Below, piece after piece: positions 6,427-6,502 of a DNA stretch of 6,502 nt. Under the pieces are notes generated by a model, which did not search any database, had not been told where the DNA came from, and saw only the letters and a list, made by a program, of their open reading frames with translations. Source of the stretch: Treponema sp. (GTDB lineage Bacteria; Spirochaetota; Spirochaetia; Treponematales; Breznakiellaceae); the NCBI GenBank assembly GCA_031284105.1, contig JAITAN010000126.1:1-6502 (forward strand), in the 5' to 3' direction. Each line of letters starts with the position of its first letter. Position 1 is the stretch's first letter. A program made the translations under genes and the position numbers.

Positions 6427-6502
6427 GGAATGAATCTCTCTAATGTTTTTTAATAGCGCGCCGCTATTCTTCGCCGAACTCTGGGCAACGATGAGGAGGC
6501 GG
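6394..6502 (-). CDS. Possible 3' end of a convergent gene, unknown product (partial)
   Basis: Reading the - strand from the window end, one frame is open for 35 codons to a TAA at 6396-6394 (TTA on the + strand). The peptide begins RLLIVAQSSAKNSGALLKNI and ends FKPTAQSAS. It has a protein-like mix of hydrophobic and polar residues with an amphipathic, helix-like stretch, and its codons are rich in G or C at third positions in the first half. I do not recognise a family. If real, bamA and this gene converge and the palindrome array fills the gap between their 3' ends, with the stop nine bases from the array. Against it: the fragment is short, chance open frames of this length are common, and spirochaete synteny would predict a co-directional skp-like gene here. 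Confidence 0.35.
   Translation of the reverse strand, partial: RLLIVAQSSAKNSGALLKNIREIHSEFKPTAQSAS
6452..6468. other. 7-base-pair inverted repeat AATAGCG / CGCTATT
   Basis: AATAGCG (6452-6458) and CGCTATT (6462-6468) are exact reverse complements around a CGC loop. A T-run (6446-6451) precedes it on the + strand and therefore reads as A's after it on the - strand, so it is not an intrinsic terminator in either direction. It could be an operator-like dyad in front of a downstream + gene, or a chance palindrome inside the possible - strand coding region. Confidence 0.4.
6493..6499 (+). promoter_or_regulatory. Possible ribosome-binding site for a + strand gene beginning past the window
   Basis: GAGGAGG at 6493-6499 is a strong match to the anti-Shine-Dalgarno sequence and lies at the window edge. 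In T. pallidum and Borrelia an OmpH/Skp-like chaperone gene follows bamA, so such a gene could start just beyond. The same bases are coding sequence in the competing - strand reading, so only one interpretation is likely to hold. Confidence 0.25.

Noticed and set aside
6419..6446. Sigma70-type promoter, TTGAAT with TAATGT at a 16-base gap
   Set aside because: The -10 candidate matches consensus at only three of six positions, and part of the region belongs to a hairpin. Too weak to call.
6446..6468. Intrinsic terminator formed by the AATAGCG hairpin and the T-run
   Set aside because: The T-run precedes the stem on the + strand and becomes an A-run after it on the - strand, so the order is wrong on both strands.

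Overview
The window holds two large outer-membrane biogenesis genes on the + strand followed by a 293-base 3' region built largely from palindromes. Mid-range GC, the TamB-then-BamA order and the style of both proteins point to a spirochaete of the Treponema type. In T. pallidum and Borrelia burgdorferi a TamB-like gene also sits directly upstream of bamA. A non-pallidum treponeme, perhaps from an animal or insect gut, is an inference from GC and divergence; the species is not identified.

Bases 1-3711 are the 3' part of a tamB-like gene. The reading frame is already open at base 1, so the true start lies upstream. It encodes a long beta-rich protein with a classic TamB (DUF490) C-terminal domain and two low-complexity inserts, one of them a six-copy 9-base tandem repeat encoding Leu-Gly-Lys. 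The gene overlaps the next one by a few bases. bamA (3708-6209) best starts at a TTG that overlaps the tamB stop codon and follows a strong Shine-Dalgarno. It encodes a signal peptide, five POTRA domains and a 16-strand barrel domain. The products should act together: BamA inserts outer-membrane proteins, and TamB is an inner-membrane-anchored periplasmic bridge that contacts BamA-family proteins in some bacteria and is linked to lipid or protein delivery to the outer membrane.

Bases 6210-6502 contain, in order: overlapping, mutually exclusive hairpins right after the bamA stop; an exact 23-base-period array of six units (6248-6385), each a 16-base dyad plus a 7-base TAA-containing spacer, whose symmetry is mostly kept while its sequence changes; a composite hairpin (6391-6426); and an end region that may carry the 3' end of a convergent gene on the - strand (6394-6502) or, alternatively, a leader with a ribosome-binding site for a downstream + strand gene. 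The palindromic array is the most unusual element here. No RNA genes, CRISPR arrays, transposase genes or phage genes were seen.
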